A stretch of DNA of 64,000 bases. Source: Hahellaceae bacterium. Lineage in GTDB: Bacteria; Pseudomonadota; Gammaproteobacteria; Pseudomonadales; Oleiphilaceae. The stretch lies in assembly GCA_016716085.1 (NCBI GenBank), contig JADJWY010000005.1:558001-622000 (forward strand), given 5' to 3'. Position 1 is the first letter of the stretch. Each line of letters begins with the position of its first letter. Shown piece after piece: positions 1 to 9,015 of this stretch. Both the position numbers and the translations under genes were made by a program. The notes under the pieces were generated by a model. It saw only the letters and a program-made list of their open reading frames with translations, was not told where the DNA came from and ran no database searches.

Positions 1-326
1 GCCCTGTCATCACAAAACGGTGTCAGCACCCCGTAACCGAACTGATGCTCAAACATCTGATTATCGAGTAGCCACTGGTATCGGGTCTGGAATTGTCCCG
101 TCACCGTCAACGTGGACAGCAATTCGACGGAGGCGATTTGATTCAGCTGAGCGACTTTGACAGCTTGCCCCACCAGCTGCTGGAGCAACACTCGTTTCTC
201 ATCCGCCCGTCGCAGTTGCCAGGTGCCAAGAGCGCATAGCATTGCTGTTATCGTCACCAGCGAGATCGACCACAGCAACCAAAATGTGAAGCCAGATCCA
301 CGTTTAGAGGCCAGCGCGTACACCAT
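1..326 (-). CDS. SURF1-family cytochrome oxidase assembly protein, N-terminal part (runs off window)
   Basis: Only the first 108 codons are in the window. The protein begins MVYALASKRGSG, has one hydrophobic segment (about residues 12-34) and then the SURF1 hallmark GTWQLRRADEKR. Further on it reads GYGVLTPF, another segment typical of SURF1, a membrane protein that helps insert haem a into cytochrome c oxidase subunit I. The start is the ATG at 324-326. The oxidase operon lies just beyond, and a DUF2909 gene diverges from it, the same arrangement as in Pseudomonas. The C-terminal half and second membrane helix are not visible. Confidence 0.85.
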   Translation of the reverse strand, partial: MVYALASKRGSGFTFWLLWSISLVTITAMLCALGTWQLRRADEKRVLLQQLVGQAVKVAQLNQIASVELLSTLTVTGQFQTRYQWLLDNQMFEHQFGYGVLTPFCDDR

Positions 327-423
327 CAGGTCAGGCAAATTGGCAGTGGCGGGGATAGCAGGTTTTGATATAGTTCATCGTATTCCCTGATATGTTGAAA
401 ATGTCCTGTTGGAGACAACCCGT

Positions 424-630
424 ATGAAAATAGTCATTGGTCTTTTACTGCTGGGCGCCGTCGTCAGTCTATTCAGTGGCCTGTTTTTTCTGGTCAGAGA
501 CGGCAGCGATCAGAAGCGCACCGTGAAGGCCCTGACATTTAGAATCGGGTTCGGAATTGCACTCTTCGTCGTCGTTCAGGTGATGCTGGCCACCGGCCAG
601 CTTCACCTGAATCCTTCACCCATCCATTGA
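424..630 (+). CDS. DUF2909 twin-transmembrane small protein
   Basis: A 68-residue protein with two membrane helices (about residues 2-21 and 40-58) separated by a short basic loop (RDGSDQKRTVKALTFR). This is the shape and sequence style of the DUF2909 family, found beside SURF1 and coxC in many gammaproteobacteria; its role in oxidase biogenesis is presumed, not proven. I chose the ATG at 424 because GGAG lies 9-10 nt upstream; an in-frame TTG at 409 is less likely. Its stop codon abuts the convergent coxC stop. Confidence 0.8.
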   Translation: MKIVIGLLLLGAVVSLFSGLFFLVRDGSDQKRTVKALTFRIGFGIALFVVVQVMLATGQLHLNPSPIH

Positions 631-1518
631 TCAAAGAACGTAAACCGCAAAAAACAAACCCAGCCATACGACATCGACGAAGTGCCAATACCAGGACGCG
701 GCCTCAAAGCCAAAATGTTGTTTAGATGAAAAATGGCCTCTGGAATACCGAATAAGAACCACTGTCAGGATGATGGCCCCTAAGGTGACATGCATGCCAT
801 GAAATCCGGTTAACAGAAAAAACGTGGTGCCGTAGATGCCAGATTTCAGCGTCAGGTTCAACTCGTTGTATGCCACCTGGTATTCATGCACCTGAAAGCC
901 GAGGAATATTGCACCCAGAATTATCGTGGCAGCCAGCCAGATCACCACTTGTGTGCGATGATCTTTCTTCACTGCATGATGGGCAATGGTGACCGTGACG
1001 CTTGAAGCCAGCAATAAAAAGGTGTTGATCAACGGAATATGCCAGGGATCAATTGTGGCATTCGGACCAGGAAAGGTTTCTGGGTTTGGATTGCTCATCA
1101 GTGGCCATGCGGCTTTGAATTCTGGCCACAATAACACGTTAGGCGCCCCGTCACCTTCGCCCGCAAGCCAGGGTACACCGAGGTATCTAGTGTAGAAAAG
1201 GGCACCAAAGAATGCAGCAAAAAACATGACCTCACTGAAGATGAACCAACTCATTCCCCAGCGAAATGATCGGTCCATCTGAGCACTGTAAAGACCTGCC
1301 ATGCTTTCTTTGGCGACGGTGCCAAACCAACCAAAGAACATGTAAAGCATGATGCCAAAACCGGCTGTAAACATGAGCCAGCCGTTGCTCGTATCACTTG
1401 CCTGCTGACCTGCAATCAGTACGTTGCCCAATCCGGTCAGGGTCAAAAATAGCCCTACAGTAGCTACAATCGGCCACTTACTTTGCTCTGGTACATAATA
1501 ACTTTGCGGACTCGCCAT
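631..1518 (-). CDS. coxC: Cytochrome c oxidase subunit III
   Basis: A 295-residue polytopic membrane protein with the seven-helix pattern of COX3. Conserved segments include the helix with WFIFSEVMFF, the TGFHGMHVTLG segment near residue 240, and a C-terminal WYWHFVDVVWLGLFF. Subunit III stabilises the catalytic subunit I and sustains proton uptake. It is last in the coxB-coxA-ctaG-coxC operon, 17 nt after ctaG. Length is normal for the family. Confidence 0.96.
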   Translation of the reverse strand: MASPQSYYVPEQSKWPIVATVGLFLTLTGLGNVLIAGQQASDTSNGWLMFTAGFGIMLYMFFGWFGTVAKESMAGLYSAQMDRSFRWGMSWFIFSEVMFFAAFFGALFYTRYLGVPWLAGEGDGAPNVLLWPEFKAAWPLMSNPNPETFPGPNATIDPWHIPLINTFLLLASSVTVTIAHHAVKKDHRTQVVIWLAATIILGAIFLGFQVHEYQVAYNELNLTLKSGIYGTTFFLLTGFHGMHVTLGAIILTVVLIRYSRGHFSSKQHFGFEAASWYWHFVDVVWLGLFFAVYVL

Positions 1519-1535
1519 GGTGATTTTCCCCTTAG

Positions 1536-2120
1536 TCAGCTTTTTGTTTTTGGGTCGCGATCAGTGATGTCAAACAGGGTATAAGATAAGGTTAGTGTAT
1601 GAATATGGTCGGGCAGATTCGCATCCACAAAAAATCGTAATTTCATGTGTGTTTCTTCCCCCGCTTTTAGTGGCTGATGCTGAAAACAGAAACACTCCGT
1701 TTTTTGCAAAAACGCAGCGCCTTCAGAAGGAGACACACTCGGAACCGCCTGAGCCACCATGTTGATCGTCGTCGGATTGGCTGCGTAAAATTCGACATCC
1801 GTCGGTTGCCCCACCGCCACGCTAACTTCACGCAGTACCGGTCGAAACTCCCAGGGCATCCCAGCATTAGTCTGGGTTATAAATTGCACCCTGACAGACC
1901 GCTCGACACCCTCTGGGACGTCTATAACCCCCACGAAGCGATCCTGTGTTTTACCGTTTAAGCCCGTGACTTTGCAAAAGACGTCATAGATCGGCACCAA
2001 GGCAAAGCCGAAGCAAAACATACTCCCCACCACCAGCAGGGCTCTTAACAGAACCCTGCGATGTCTGGCCTGGAGTGATTCGGAACCCTTCATTCCGTGC
2101 CCCTCGCTGTCTCGGCTCAT
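1536..2120 (-). CDS. ctaG: Cytochrome c oxidase assembly protein CtaG/Cox11
   Basis: A 194-residue protein with a short cytoplasmic N-terminus, one membrane helix (about residues 24-42) and a periplasmic copper-carrying domain. The Cox11 signatures VPIYDVFCKVTGLNG (residues 42-56) and CFCF (143-146, copper ligands) are both present. Cox11 delivers copper to the CuB site of subunit I. Its start codon overlaps the coxA stop by 4 nt (ATGA), so translation is probably coupled. Confidence 0.95.
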   Translation of the reverse strand: MSRDSEGHGMKGSESLQARHRRVLLRALLVVGSMFCFGFALVPIYDVFCKVTGLNGKTQDRFVGVIDVPEGVERSVRVQFITQTNAGMPWEFRPVLREVSVAVGQPTDVEFYAANPTTINMVAQAVPSVSPSEGAAFLQKTECFCFQHQPLKAGEETHMKLRFFVDANLPDHIHTLTLSYTLFDITDRDPKTKS

Positions 2121-3700
2121 TTAATGACAGGTGGTTGCGCAAAACTGTGGTAAGGCGCAGGTGAGGGCAGCGTCCATTCCAATCCATCAGCCCCCTCCCA
2201 AACCTGAGCTGATGCTTTCTTACCTCCGCGAATACACTGAATCACAATGAACAAGAAAAGTAGCTGAGTCGTGCCAAAGATAAATGCACCTACACTCGAG
2301 ATCTGATTGAAGTCTGCAAACTGGAGTGCATAGTCAGGAATCCGGCGAGGCATACCCGCCAGCCCGACAAAATGCATCGGGAAGAATGTCAGATTCAAAC
2401 CGATGAAAGACATCCAGAAATGCACCTTACCCAAGGTTTCGTTGTACATATGACCGGTCCATTTAGGTAACCAGAAATAGGCGGCCGCAAAGATCGAGAA
2501 TATGGCGCCAGGAACCAGCACATAATGGAAGTGCGCAACAACGAAATAGGTGTCATGGTATTGAAAATCGACTGGTGCAATCGCCAGCATCAAACCCGAA
2601 AACCCGCCTATCGTGAATAGAATGACAAAGGCGATCGAGAAGAGCATCGGTGTTTCAAAGGTCAACGAACCTCTGAACATCGTGGCCACCCAGTTGAAAA
2701 TTTTCACACCCGTCGGAACAGCGATCAGCATGGTGGCGTACATAAAGAACAGCTCGCCCGCCAGAGGCAATCCCACCGTAAACATATGGTGCGCCCACAC
2801 AATAAACGACAGAATCGCAATCGAAGCGGTTGCATAAACCATCGAGGGATAACCGAACAGCGGTTTGCGGCTGAAGGTGGGGATGATTGCGGAGGCAATA
2901 CCAAAGGCCGGCAGAATCATGATGTACACTTCAGGATGTCCAAAGAACCAGAATACGTGCTGGAACAACACCGGATCACCACCGCCTTCCGCATTAAAAA
3001 AGCTGGTGCCAAAGTGGATGTCCATTAACATCATAGTTACAACGCCCGCAAGAACCGGCATGACGGCAATGAGCAGAAAGGCCGTAATCAGCCAGGTCCA
3101 TACAAACAAAGGCATTTTCATGTAGGTCATGCCGGGCGCACGCAGGTTCAAAATGGTTGCGATGACATTGATCGCCCCCATGATGGAGGAAACCCCCATC
3201 ATATGAACGGCAAAGATAAAGAACGTCACGCTGGGTGGGGCATAGGTTGTGGACAAAGGCGCATAGAATGTCCAACCAAAGTTAGGACCGCCCCCATCCA
3301 TAAACAAGGTCGACAATAACAAGCCAAAGGCAAAGGGCAAGATCCAGAAACTCCAGTTGTTCATTCTCGGCAAGGCCATGTCAGGTGCACCCACCATCAT
3401 CGGAATCAACCAATTGGCTAATCCGACGAAAGCCGGCATAACTGCACCGAATACCATGATGAGGCCATGCATGGTCGTCATCTGGTTGAAAAATTCAGGC
3501 TTAACGATTTGCATACCCGGCTCAAATAATTCGGCTCGAATTATCAAAGCCATCGTCCCGCCAATCAGAAACATAATGAAACTGAACCACAAATACATCG
3601 ACCCGATGTCTTTGTGGTTGGTCGTCAATACCCAGCGCATCAACCCTTTGGCTGGACCATGGTGGTGATCGTGATGATCCGATTCGATAACCGCACTCAT
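2117..3700 (-). CDS. coxA: Cytochrome c oxidase subunit I
   Basis: A 527-residue haem-copper oxidase catalytic subunit. Visible ligands: His78 and His392 for haem a, His390 for haem a3, and His255, His304 and His305 for CuB. The GHPEVY motif (254-259) holds the cross-linked Tyr and, with the D-channel segment GAPDMALPRMNNWSFW, marks an A1-type enzyme. It reduces oxygen to water and pumps protons at the inner membrane. The N-terminus has a His/Asp-rich stretch (residues 8-14) of unknown use. Second gene in the operon, 27 nt after coxB. Confidence 0.97.
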   Translation of the reverse strand: MSAVIESDHHDHHHGPAKGLMRWVLTTNHKDIGSMYLWFSFIMFLIGGTMALIIRAELFEPGMQIVKPEFFNQMTTMHGLIMVFGAVMPAFVGLANWLIPMMVGAPDMALPRMNNWSFWILPFAFGLLLSTLFMDGGGPNFGWTFYAPLSTTYAPPSVTFFIFAVHMMGVSSIMGAINVIATILNLRAPGMTYMKMPLFVWTWLITAFLLIAVMPVLAGVVTMMLMDIHFGTSFFNAEGGGDPVLFQHVFWFFGHPEVYIMILPAFGIASAIIPTFSRKPLFGYPSMVYATASIAILSFIVWAHHMFTVGLPLAGELFFMYATMLIAVPTGVKIFNWVATMFRGSLTFETPMLFSIAFVILFTIGGFSGLMLAIAPVDFQYHDTYFVVAHFHYVLVPGAIFSIFAAAYFWLPKWTGHMYNETLGKVHFWMSFIGLNLTFFPMHFVGLAGMPRRIPDYALQFADFNQISSVGAFIFGTTQLLFLFIVIQCIRGGKKASAQVWEGADGLEWTLPSPAPYHSFAQPPVIK

Positions 3701-3727
3701 GACAAGATTCCCCTGACAGTAATTGTT

Positions 3728-4849
3728 TTATTTATTTTTCATTGCCGCGACTTGCTGGGGTGTCAGCATGTCACCCATGCTGTTACCCCAGGCATTCCGC
3801 TCATAGGTCACGACGGCAGCGATATCCACTTCGTTCAGTTGAGATGCAAAGGCTTGCATGGCTGTTCCAGCTTTCCCATGCAATACAATGTCCGCATGGC
3901 TTTCAATAGGACCTTTGGCGATCTGACTTCCTTTTAGCGCAGGGAAGGCAGGCGGCAAACCGGCACCATCGGGCTGGTGGCAACCGGCACAATAGGTCCC
4001 GTAAGTTTTTTCGCCCCGAGTCATCAACTCGTCCAGCGTCCATTCTTTATTTTTCAATTCATACTCCTGACGGGCCACCTCCTGCTTGGCCAGCACCCAC
4101 TCTTTATATTCAGGTTCTGAAACGACTTTAACCACGATGGGCATAAATCCATGATCCTTTCCGCAAAGTTCCGCGCATTGGCCCCGATAGACCCCTACTT
4201 TCTCCGCCTGAGTCCAGGCCTCATTGACAAATCCGGGGATGGCGTCACGCTTTACAGCCAAATCAGGAACCCACCAGGAATGGATAACATCGTTAGCAGT
4301 AACCAGAAAGCGTACTTTTTTCCCGACCGGGATCACCAAGGGTTCATCCACTTCAAGCAGATAATTTTCACCTTTCTCATCACGGTTGTAGATCTGATCT
4401 TGTGAGGTTGAAAGGTTACTAAAAAATCCGACTTCTTCATTGAGGTAATCATACTTCCATTTCCACTGGTAGCCCGTTACCTTGATATCCACGGCCGCAT
4501 CACTTGCGTCGTACATTTTGATAAGCGTTCCCGTCGCGGGTACCGCCATGGCAATCAGGATGACAAATGGAATAATCGTCCAAAGTATTTCAACCGTCGT
4601 GCTCTCGTGAAACTGAGCAGGTTTTGCCCCTTTGCTCTTGCGATGGTTTATGATGGACCAGAACATTACACCGAAGACCACGACACCTATCGCGACGCAG
4701 ATCCAGAAGATGATCATGTGTAATTGATAAACCGACTCGCCAACTTCAGTGACGCCGGGAGTAAGATTGGTCTGCCAGGCGGCGTGCGCGGACGCCACAC
4801 CAAGGCATGCGAGCACCGCCGGTAACCGGAGGAGTTTTGAGGGTTTCAT
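3728..4849 (-). CDS. coxB: Cytochrome c oxidase subunit II with C-terminal cytochrome c domain (caa3 type)
   Basis: A 373-residue protein: signal peptide (cleavage after about AHA, residue 24), two membrane helices, a cupredoxin domain and a haem c domain. CuA ligands are visible as His190 (HSWWVP), CAELC (225-229), His233 and Met236. The fused cytochrome c motif CAGCH is at 287-291. It takes electrons from cytochrome c and passes them to subunit I; the fused domain makes this a caa3 oxidase. I prefer the ATG at 4849, with GGAG 6-7 nt upstream, over an in-frame GTG at 4861. It opens the operon, with 291 nt of upstream DNA for its promoter. Confidence 0.96.
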   Translation of the reverse strand: MKPSKLLRLPAVLACLGVASAHAAWQTNLTPGVTEVGESVYQLHMIIFWICVAIGVVVFGVMFWSIINHRKSKGAKPAQFHESTTVEILWTIIPFVILIAMAVPATGTLIKMYDASDAAVDIKVTGYQWKWKYDYLNEEVGFFSNLSTSQDQIYNRDEKGENYLLEVDEPLVIPVGKKVRFLVTANDVIHSWWVPDLAVKRDAIPGFVNEAWTQAEKVGVYRGQCAELCGKDHGFMPIVVKVVSEPEYKEWVLAKQEVARQEYELKNKEWTLDELMTRGEKTYGTYCAGCHQPDGAGLPPAFPALKGSQIAKGPIESHADIVLHGKAGTAMQAFASQLNEVDIAAVVTYERNAWGNSMGDMLTPQQVAAMKNK

Positions 4850-5140
4850 GAGTCTCTCCACAGTCTTTTGTTATTGTTACTGCTGGACTCCCCTGTCACG
4901 GGTCTCTTCCCAACTGTTCGATACTGCTTTGAGCGCTGGTCTTCCGTGATCGAATTGCCTCTAACAAGGTAATCTCACCGGAAAAATCAAAGATGGCCGT
5001 CTAGGAAGTTCATTTTCTTAAAATTGTTGTGATTCGAGTATATTCACATTTTTGCGAAGATAGCAACGCGCATTCGCCTTTCCGCTGACCTTGTCTACAC
5101 TATTTTTATTAGCCAGCAGATTAGGTTAGTACTGAGTAGG
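4850..5140. promoter_or_regulatory. Divergent intergenic region upstream of coxB
   Basis: These 291 nt separate coxB (minus) from the unknown gene at 5141 (plus) and must hold promoters for both. The middle is AT-rich (about 5010-5060). It contains an imperfect-spacing inverted repeat, TGTGA at 5028-5032 and TCACA at 5044-5048, whose 11-nt spacer does not fit a standard CRP or FNR site. No gene or RNA is apparent. Confidence 0.4.
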
Positions 5141-5782
5141 ATGAGCCTCGAAGCAGTATACGAGATCATCGCCAAGGCGAAACACGCAGTTCTTCAGAAT
5201 GCCCGCTACCGGGATTGGCTGGAGGAACGGCTGAACTTTTTCCATCGTTCCATCCAGATGCCAGCCCAGGACCCCATTTTGGGGCTTGAACGATTCGTAT
5301 TACGGTATATTGACCTTGCCCCTCGCATGCTGGATTGCATCGACAGATTAACGCGTGAGGCGGGACTCGCCGCTCAAGCCTCGCCCTTTCTGGAAGCCGG
5401 CCAGAATTTCTTTCTACACTCTGGACTCAAAACACTCGAATATACCGGCTTAGAAGGGCTCCTCATCCGTGCCTATCAAACGCATCGCCTGATTGAAGAG
5501 CTTTATGACTGTAACCGCAGCCTGGCTCTGCGCCCGGATCTGGGCCTGGAAAATACCGAGGTTAACTTGCTGGTGCATCAACTCATTGGCGAGCCCTTCG
5601 CCAATGAGTTAGACGATGCCTGCCAATCGCAGCTTCGAAAGGTCGTCAACCTCAGCGACTACAGCGACCTAAATCTTGCCGCCTGTCTGGACCAGGCTAA
5701 CGGCAATGAGTGGCAAAAGCTGAGACAGGAATGGGAAAATTTACTGCCCCAAAATGGTATCTCGTTTCAATTCAACAGTTGA
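5141..5782 (+). CDS. Conserved-looking protein of unknown function, mostly helical
   Basis: I do not recognise this 213-residue protein. It has no signal peptide, no membrane helix and no cysteine-rich motif. Composition suggests an all-alpha soluble protein rich in Leu, Glu, Arg and Ala. Notable segments are LERFVLRYIDLAPRMLDC (about residues 50-67) and EYTGLEGLLIRAYQTHRLIEEL (about 100-121). GTAGG lies just before the ATG. Codon usage resembles its neighbours. It is divergent from coxB and convergent with yheV, so position gives no strong functional clue. Confidence 0.75.
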   Translation: MSLEAVYEIIAKAKHAVLQNARYRDWLEERLNFFHRSIQMPAQDPILGLERFVLRYIDLAPRMLDCIDRLTREAGLAAQASPFLEAGQNFFLHSGLKTLEYTGLEGLLIRAYQTHRLIEELYDCNRSLALRPDLGLENTEVNLLVHQLIGEPFANELDDACQSQLRKVVNLSDYSDLNLAACLDQANGNEWQKLRQEWENLLPQNGISFQFNS

Positions 5783-6073
5783 TCAGGTCTTCTTGCGGCC
5801 GGGCAAAGGCATAAATTTAATCACCTGCTCGGTTGCGGCGGCTGGTCCTTTCGGTTCGCTCGCCTTGCCCCCGACAACAGGCTCCACTCGTGTAGGCACG
5901 GCGACATTTACCTCTACTTTCAGCTGCTCGGAAAAACCGCAGGCCACACACTCCCGTACCGGAGCCTGACTTCCCTCCGGGGTATAGGAAACCATTCGAT
6001 CCATTTCGCCACAACGTGGACACACAGCCCCGGCAATGAAACGTTTTCGCACCTTACTCCCCCACGATACCAT
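5783..6073 (-). CDS. yheV: YheV-family (DUF2387) small zinc-ribbon protein
   Basis: The core reads KRFIAGAVCPRCGEMDRM, then RECVACGFSE: two CxxC pairs expected to bind a metal, as in E. coli YheV (which starts MAIRKRFIAGA). The function of the family is unknown. This version has a longer Ala/Pro/Val-rich C-terminal tail after the second CxxC, ending EQVIKFMPLPGRKKT. The ATG at 6073 overlaps prlC by 20 nt; a GTG at 6052, directly after the prlC stop and preceded by GGGAG, would give a start closer to the E. coli protein. It is translationally linked to prlC, the usual arrangement. Confidence 0.85.
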   Translation of the reverse strand: MVSWGSKVRKRFIAGAVCPRCGEMDRMVSYTPEGSQAPVRECVACGFSEQLKVEVNVAVPTRVEPVVGGKASEPKGPAAATEQVIKFMPLPGRKKT

Positions 6074-8093
6074 TATGCCTCAATAAAGCTTCTACATTCG
6101 GCTCCCGCCCACGGAAAGAAACGAACAGATCCAAGGGGTCCTGGCTCCCCCCCTGCGACAGAATGCAATCAAAAAATTTTCGCCCCGTATCCGCATCAAA
6201 AATACCATTCTCTTCAAACAACGAAAATGCATCGGCGGAGAGTACCTCGGCCCATTTGTAACTGTAGTATCCGGCCGCATACCCCCCCGCAAAGATATGA
6301 CTGAAACTGTGCTGAAAACGATTGAACTCAGGTGGCCGGATGACCGATACCTCGCTACGCACCTGATCCAAAAGGGCCTGCACATAATCGATACCCTGGC
6401 CGCTATAATTCAGATGCAGGCGAAAATCGAACAAGGCAAATTCCAGCTGTCTGACCATCATCATTCCAGACTGAAAATTTCTCGCTGCCAATAAGCGATT
6501 CAGCATCGCCTTGGGCAGGGACTCCCCCGTCTGATAATGCGCGCTGATTGCCGGAATAGCGTCTTCCTGCCAACACCAGTTTTCGAGAAACTGGCTGGGG
6601 AGTTCAACGGCATCCCAGGCGACGCCATTGATGCCCGATACATCGTAACAATCGACCTCTGTCAGCATGTGATGCAAGGCATGGCCATATTCGTGGAATA
6701 GCGTGGTGACTTCATCGTGGGTCAACAGGGCTGGACGACCTCCTGTTGGTTTAGAAAAATTACAGGTGATAAAGGCAACAGGTAGTTGAATCCCCCCGTC
6801 GGTCAGACGACGCCGCACGGCATAGTCTGCCATCCAGGCGCCACCGCGTTTGTTTTCACGGGCATACAGGTCCATGTAAATAGCCGCTATTACCCGCCCT
6901 TCATGCTTCAGACGGTAAAATTTGACGTCAGGGTGGTAACGCTCAACCGATGGGTCTTCTTCCATCGTCACGCCGAAAAGCTTTTCGACAATACCAAACA
7001 AACCGTTGATCACTTGCTCAGCCGGGAAATAAGGCTTCAATGCTTCCTGAGAAATGGCGTAAGTATGCTGCCTAAGCTTTTCCGAGTAGTAACTGACATC
7101 CCACGCCATAAGATCCTGACACCCCTGGCTCGCCGCGTAGGCCTTAAGCTCCTTGAAATCACGTTCAGCAATCGGCTTGGACTTACGGGCCAATTCGCTC
7201 AGAAAGGAGAGAACCTGATCAGGTGACTTTGCCATTTTTGTAGCTAATGAATAGTCTGCATAGCTGGCAAAACCTAGAATTTTGGCCTTTTCCTGCCTTA
7301 AATCCAGAATCTCGGTTATCAACGCCGAATTATCAAATTGCCCTGCTTGAGGCCCTTGGTCAGATGCTCGCGTACTGTATGCCTGATAAAGCGTGTGCCG
7401 CAGGTTACGATCATCGGCATAGGTCATGACTGCGTAATAGGACGGAAACTCGAGGGTCAATAGATAGCCTGCCTTCCCTTTGGCCTCTGCCGCCTGTGCC
7501 GCCGCCTCCAGAGCTGTCTCCGGTAAACCGGACAGTGCCTCTTTCCCCTCTAAGTGGAGCGTCCAGGCTTGAGTCGCATCTAACAGATTGTCACTGAAGC
7601 GACTTGCCAGCTCTGCCAGGCGGCGAGAAATTTCTTTGTATCGAACCTTTTTTTCGTCGGGTAAATCAACACCCGCCAGTCGAAAATCCCGCAGTGTGTT
7701 GGTAATCGCTTTTTTCCGGGCTCTATCCAGCTGAGCAAATGCAGGACTTTCCGCGAGTTTTTTATACGCCGCCTGAAGCGCAAGATTCTGGCCAATCTCG
7801 GTTGAATATTGCGACAACAGAGGAATACAACTGTTATAAGCCTGACGCAACGCCTCAGAGTTCAGCACGCTATTCAAGTGACTGGCTGGCGACCACAGTA
7901 AATTCAATGCGTCAGAAATATCCTCCATCGGCTGAGCCAGAGTATTCCAGTCCGGAGACGCCTGATTCGCCAGTTTCGCGATCGCCTCCCGATTCTGGTC
8001 GAGCAAGCTTTCGAGTTCAGATTGCAGCGTCGCAGGGTCTACCGCCTGAAAATCAGGTAAGTTTTGGACTAGTTTCTCAGCTTGAGTCATCAT
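6054..8093 (-). CDS. prlC: Oligopeptidase A (M3 family metallopeptidase)
   Basis: A 679-residue cytosolic zinc endopeptidase, almost exactly the length of E. coli OpdA. The zinc-binding motif is HEYGHALHHM in the last third, with the downstream Glu in the helix before ENWCWQE; GINGVAWDAVELPSQF is also typical. The enzyme degrades short peptides, including cleaved signal peptides. I prefer the ATG at 8093 over the GTG at 8102 because GTGAG sits properly spaced before it. It is divergent from the gamma-carbonic anhydrase gene (44-nt gap) and coupled to yheV downstream. Confidence 0.95.
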   Translation of the reverse strand: MMTQAEKLVQNLPDFQAVDPATLQSELESLLDQNREAIAKLANQASPDWNTLAQPMEDISDALNLLWSPASHLNSVLNSEALRQAYNSCIPLLSQYSTEIGQNLALQAAYKKLAESPAFAQLDRARKKAITNTLRDFRLAGVDLPDEKKVRYKEISRRLAELASRFSDNLLDATQAWTLHLEGKEALSGLPETALEAAAQAAEAKGKAGYLLTLEFPSYYAVMTYADDRNLRHTLYQAYSTRASDQGPQAGQFDNSALITEILDLRQEKAKILGFASYADYSLATKMAKSPDQVLSFLSELARKSKPIAERDFKELKAYAASQGCQDLMAWDVSYYSEKLRQHTYAISQEALKPYFPAEQVINGLFGIVEKLFGVTMEEDPSVERYHPDVKFYRLKHEGRVIAAIYMDLYARENKRGGAWMADYAVRRRLTDGGIQLPVAFITCNFSKPTGGRPALLTHDEVTTLFHEYGHALHHMLTEVDCYDVSGINGVAWDAVELPSQFLENWCWQEDAIPAISAHYQTGESLPKAMLNRLLAARNFQSGMMMVRQLEFALFDFRLHLNYSGQGIDYVQALLDQVRSEVSVIRPPEFNRFQHSFSHIFAGGYAAGYYSYKWAEVLSADAFSLFEENGIFDADTGRKFFDCILSQGGSQDPLDLFVSFRGREPNVEALLRHNGIVGE

Positions 8094-8137
8094 GGTACTC
8101 ACTTGTTCGTTTGCATTATTTTACGGGAAGGCAGTCT

Positions 8138-8680
8138 ATGCCCATTCGCTCATTCAAGGGAACTACCCCCCAACTCGCGTCCTCCACCTTTATCGATCCG
8201 TCGGCCATCATTCTTGGCGATGTGCAGCTTGGAGAGAACTCATCCGTTTGGCCAATGGCCGTCATACGCGGTGATATGCATACAATCAGAATTGGACAAC
8301 GCACCAGCATACAAGATGGTGCTGTATTACACATCACCCATGCGAGTCCCTTCAACCCTGAAGGCTATCCTCTGACAATTGGTGACGATGTGACAGTCGG
8401 CCACAAGGCCGTCCTGCACGGGTGCACGTTGGAAAACCGAATTTTGATTGGAATGAACGCCGTTGTCATGGACGGTGCCCATATCCAATCAGAAGTCATC
8501 CTCGCCGCCGGCAGCCTGGTTCCCCCTGGCAAGATACTCGAGAGTGGCTTCCTTTATGTCGGCAACCCGGCAAGGCGTGCCCGCGCCCTCACAGAACAGG
8601 AAATTGCCTTCTTTACCTATGTTGCCGGCAATTATGTCAAACTCAAGAATGAACATCTTGCCGAAGACTGGACACGCTGA
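8138..8680 (+). CDS. yrdA: Gamma-carbonic anhydrase family protein (YrdA type)
   Basis: A 180-residue left-handed beta-helix protein built of hexapeptide repeats. The three metal-binding histidines of gamma-class carbonic anhydrases are visible in LHITH, VTVGHKAV and LHGC. Family members are trimers with zinc or iron; many YrdA-type proteins show little measurable anhydrase activity, so the catalytic role is uncertain. The start is the ATG at 8138, with AAGG 6 nt upstream; a long in-frame extension further upstream lies antisense to prlC and is not real coding sequence. Confidence 0.92.
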   Translation: MPIRSFKGTTPQLASSTFIDPSAIILGDVQLGENSSVWPMAVIRGDMHTIRIGQRTSIQDGAVLHITHASPFNPEGYPLTIGDDVTVGHKAVLHGCTLENRILIGMNAVVMDGAHIQSEVILAAGSLVPPGKILESGFLYVGNPARRARALTEQEIAFFTYVAGNYVKLKNEHLAEDWTR

Positions 8681-8683
8681 ACG

Positions 8684-8980
8684 TTAGCGAGCACCTGCAT
8701 TTACCAGAATGCCAGCATACCCTGAGGAGCGACGATGTTGCCGGACATGTGTCAGGAAACTTTCGCCCCGCGCATTGCAGGCATTCAAATTGCGGCCAGC
8801 GGCGACAAACGCGGAAACAAAGCGAGCAAAATTTTCCTCAATCATGTGCTCATAAGCCTTACATAACACGTGATAGTCAGGGTCAGTCGCGTCAAAAGGC
8901 TTTAAAGACAAAAAGCTCACGACACGCTCATCGCTCCAGTCTTCATCAACGACTTTTGGCTGACTTGGGCCACCGCTCAT
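8684..8980 (-). CDS. PA4642-family small protein
   Basis: A 98-residue soluble protein that matches my memory of the Pseudomonas PA4642 family, of unknown function: DERVVSFLSLKPF, then DPDYHVLCKAYEHM and a C-terminal ARGESFLTHVRQH...GYAGILVNAGAR. The layout of an alpha-helical hairpin followed by an ankyrin-like tail (NLNACNARGESFL) is my reading. The start is the ATG at 8980, preceded by AAGGAG at ideal spacing; the longer frame from 8998 is less likely. It follows the motB-like gene, separated by 35 nt. Confidence 0.7.
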   Translation of the reverse strand: MSGGPSQPKVVDEDWSDERVVSFLSLKPFDATDPDYHVLCKAYEHMIEENFARFVSAFVAAGRNLNACNARGESFLTHVRQHRRSSGYAGILVNAGAR

Positions 8981-9015
8981 GGAGTTCTCCTTAATCAAGA
9001 TGCTAAAAACGCCGA

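Noticed and set aside
5028..5048. CRP or FNR site upstream of coxB
   Set aside because: The TGTGA/TCACA half-sites are separated by 11 nt, not the 6 needed for CRP, and do not match FNR.
7739..8137. N-terminal extension of the gamma-carbonic anhydrase
   Set aside because: The open frame continues upstream but only antisense to prlC; the ATG at 8138 has a good ribosome-binding site and gives the family's normal start.
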